NCBI GenBank assembly: GCA_003164415.1
Contig: PLTK01000090.1
Location: forward strand, 9,803 to 24,769
Direction of reading: 5' to 3'
Length of the DNA: 14,967 nucleotides
Source of the DNA: Methanobacterium sp.
Lineage (GTDB): Archaea; Methanobacteriota; Methanobacteria; Methanobacteriales; Methanobacteriaceae
In this document: positions 13,861 through 14,967 of the stretch, piece after piece
How positions within the stretch are numbered: position 1 is the first letter of the stretch
How the letters are laid out: each line of letters opens with the position of its first letter
Notes under the pieces: model-generated
Databases searched by the model: none
What the model was told of the DNA's origin: nothing
What the model saw: only the letters and a program-made list of their open reading frames with translations
Translations under genes and position numbers: made by a program

Positions 13861-14967
13861 CTATTTATTGACTTTATTAAAACGTTTTTTGAAGGATTCT
13901 GCATGTGCATATAGTCCTTCGTATTCGGCTAATGTTGTCACCATTTCATTCAAGTTGATAACTCCCCTCTCATTTAATCTTTGAACAGTTGGTTTTTTAA
14001 TGAATGATTCAGCTGAAAGTCCTGAGTACATTCTTGCACATCCTGATGTAGGAAGCACGTGGTTAGTGCCTGATCCATAATCACCAGCAGATACAGGGGT
14101 TAATTCACCTAAAAATATGGAACCCGCATTAGTTATATTCTTAACTACTTCTTCAGGTTTTTCTGTCATTATGATTAAATGTTCTGGTGCATACTTGTTT
14201 GAAAATTTGATTGCTTCGTCAATTGATGGTGCTACTATGATAAGACCATATTTTTCAAGTGATTCTGTAATGATTTTATTTCGTTTCATCTTCACAGACT
14301 GTTCATTTACTATTTTGTCAACCTTCAAAGCAAGAGTTTCTGATGTAGTTACAAGCACACATGCAGCATTAGGGTCATGTTCTGCCTGTGCCATCATATC
14401 TATTGCAATATAATCAGAATCTCCTGTTTCATCTGCAATAATTAAGACTTCTGAAGGTCCTGCTGGGAAATCTATATCCACATCGCCATAGACTAATTTT
14501 TTAGCAGCTGTTACAAAGATATTTCCAGGTCCAACTATCTTGTCAACCTTTGGAATGGTCTTTGTTCCATATGCCATTGCAGCTACAGCTTGAGCTCCTC
14601 CAACTTTGTATATTTCGGTAGCACCAGCAACCCTAGCTGCTGCAAGTACAACATCACTGACACTCCCATCGGGTTGAGGTGGTGTGCAGCATATTATTCT
14701 GGATACTCCTGCAATTTTCGCAGGTATCACAGTCATGAGTATAGTGGAAGGATAAACAGCTCTTCCCCCAGGAATATAACAACCAACAATATCAAGGGGA
14801 CGGATAATCTGACCGGCCATTACTCCATCATCCACCTCAATCATCCATTCATCGGGTATTTGGGCCTTATGAAACTTTGAAATATTGTTGGCTGCTTTTT
14901 CAAGTGCTTTGATTAATTTATCGTCTAAATTTTTAAGACTGGTATTGATAACCTCATCATCAACACG
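13861..14967 (-). CDS. hisD: Histidinol dehydrogenase (5' end beyond the window)
   Basis: This enzyme catalyses the last two steps of histidine synthesis, oxidising L-histidinol to L-histidine with NAD+ and a zinc ion. The frame is open to the right edge, giving 368 residues here; the family's usual 420-430 means that about 55-60 N-terminal residues lie outside. Motifs in order are PGGRAVYPST, CTPPQ, GGAQAVAAMAYGT, VDKIVGPGN, DFPAGPSEVL, MAQAEHDPNA (Gln and His as zinc ligands), KYAPEHLIIM with the catalytic Glu-His pair, SAGDYGSGTNHVLPTSG with the zinc-binding Asp, and YAHAESFKKR with the C-terminal zinc-binding His. Residues upstream of the internal ATG at 14844 (KFHKAQIPDEW) match the family, so that ATG is not the start. 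No other his gene is visible in the window. Confidence 0.96.
   Translation of the reverse strand, partial: RVDDEVINTSLKNLDDKLIKALEKAANNISKFHKAQIPDEWMIEVDDGVMAGQIIRPLDIVGCYIPGGRAVYPSTILMTVIPAKIAGVSRIICCTPPQPDGSVSDVVLAAARVAGATEIYKVGGAQAVAAMAYGTKTIPKVDKIVGPGNIFVTAAKKLVYGDVDIDFPAGPSEVLIIADETGDSDYIAIDMMAQAEHDPNAACVLVTTSETLALKVDKIVNEQSVKMKRNKIITESLEKYGLIIVAPSIDEAIKFSNKYAPEHLIIMTEKPEEVVKNITNAGSIFLGELTPVSAGDYGSGTNHVLPTSGCARMYSGLSAESFIKKPTVQRLNERGVINLNEMVTTLAEYEGLYAHAESFKKRFNKVNK

Noticed and set aside
14844..14844. Internal ATG as the start of hisD
   Set aside because: The upstream codons stay open to the window edge and match the histidinol dehydrogenase family, so the gene is cut by the window.
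1..14967. A new multi-gene defence or mobile system
   Set aside because: Apart from ordinary housekeeping genes only single accessory genes and two decayed genes are seen; there is no integrase, transposase, nuclease pair, toxin-antitoxin pair or array.

Overview
The window looks like a chromosomal segment of an AT-rich methanogenic archaeon of the order Methanobacteriales, probably Methanobacterium or a close relative. This rests on gene content: an archaeal PriS primase subunit, an archaeal class I CCA-adding enzyme, the archaeal pair of early aromatic-pathway enzymes (ADTH synthase and AroB'), and an AspRS with the residues of the non-discriminating archaeal type. Archaeal-style TATA boxes, Shine-Dalgarno sites of the GGAGG/GAGGTG type and T-run transcript ends fit the same assignment. 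No ribosomal or transfer RNA gene, CRISPR array or insertion sequence is visible.

Layout. On the + strand are the last 18 codons of an upstream gene (1-57), priS (72-1052), a small membrane-anchored PepSY-like protein (1129-1485), and a glycan-locus type protein with a repetitive coiled-coil tail (1766-3031). Everything from about 3159 to the right edge is on the - strand. In genomic order this is: a frameshifted, truncated cytidylyltransferase (NeuA-like) remnant (3159-3457), cca (3494-4879), thpR (5039-5587), an HPr-kinase-like P-loop protein (5592-6533), aroB' (6599-7723), aroA' ADTH synthase (7870-8670), a small class I methyltransferase (8682-9221), a DUF998-type membrane protein (9364-9990), a multiply frameshifted alpha/beta hydrolase pseudogene (10031-10644), an HI0933-type flavoprotein (10918-12165), aspS (12280-13599) and the 5'-truncated hisD (13861-14967).

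How the genes fit together. The methyltransferase and aroA' are tightly coupled: the aroA' ribosome-binding site overlaps the methyltransferase stop codon. aroB' follows behind its own likely promoter, so the first two steps of the methanogen route to 3-dehydroquinate sit together. A 10-bp motif is shared by the two promoter regions and is part of a palindrome in one of them, making it a candidate common operator. The kinase-like gene and thpR are translationally coupled, with cca next, so an unassigned kinase is linked to two RNA-end enzymes. aspS carries the two residues expected of an enzyme that also charges tRNA-Asn.

The accessory, decaying parts are 1486-3493, a leftover surface-glycan module made of one intact gene and one dead gene in convergent orientation, and 9990-10917, a hydrolase in ruins next to a membrane protein. 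I see no convincing large new multi-gene system. The most interesting leads are the kinase-like gene in an organism group not expected to have a PTS, the possible shared operator of the aromatic genes, the near-leaderless methyltransferase gene, and the remains of a nonulosonic (sialic-type) acid pathway.
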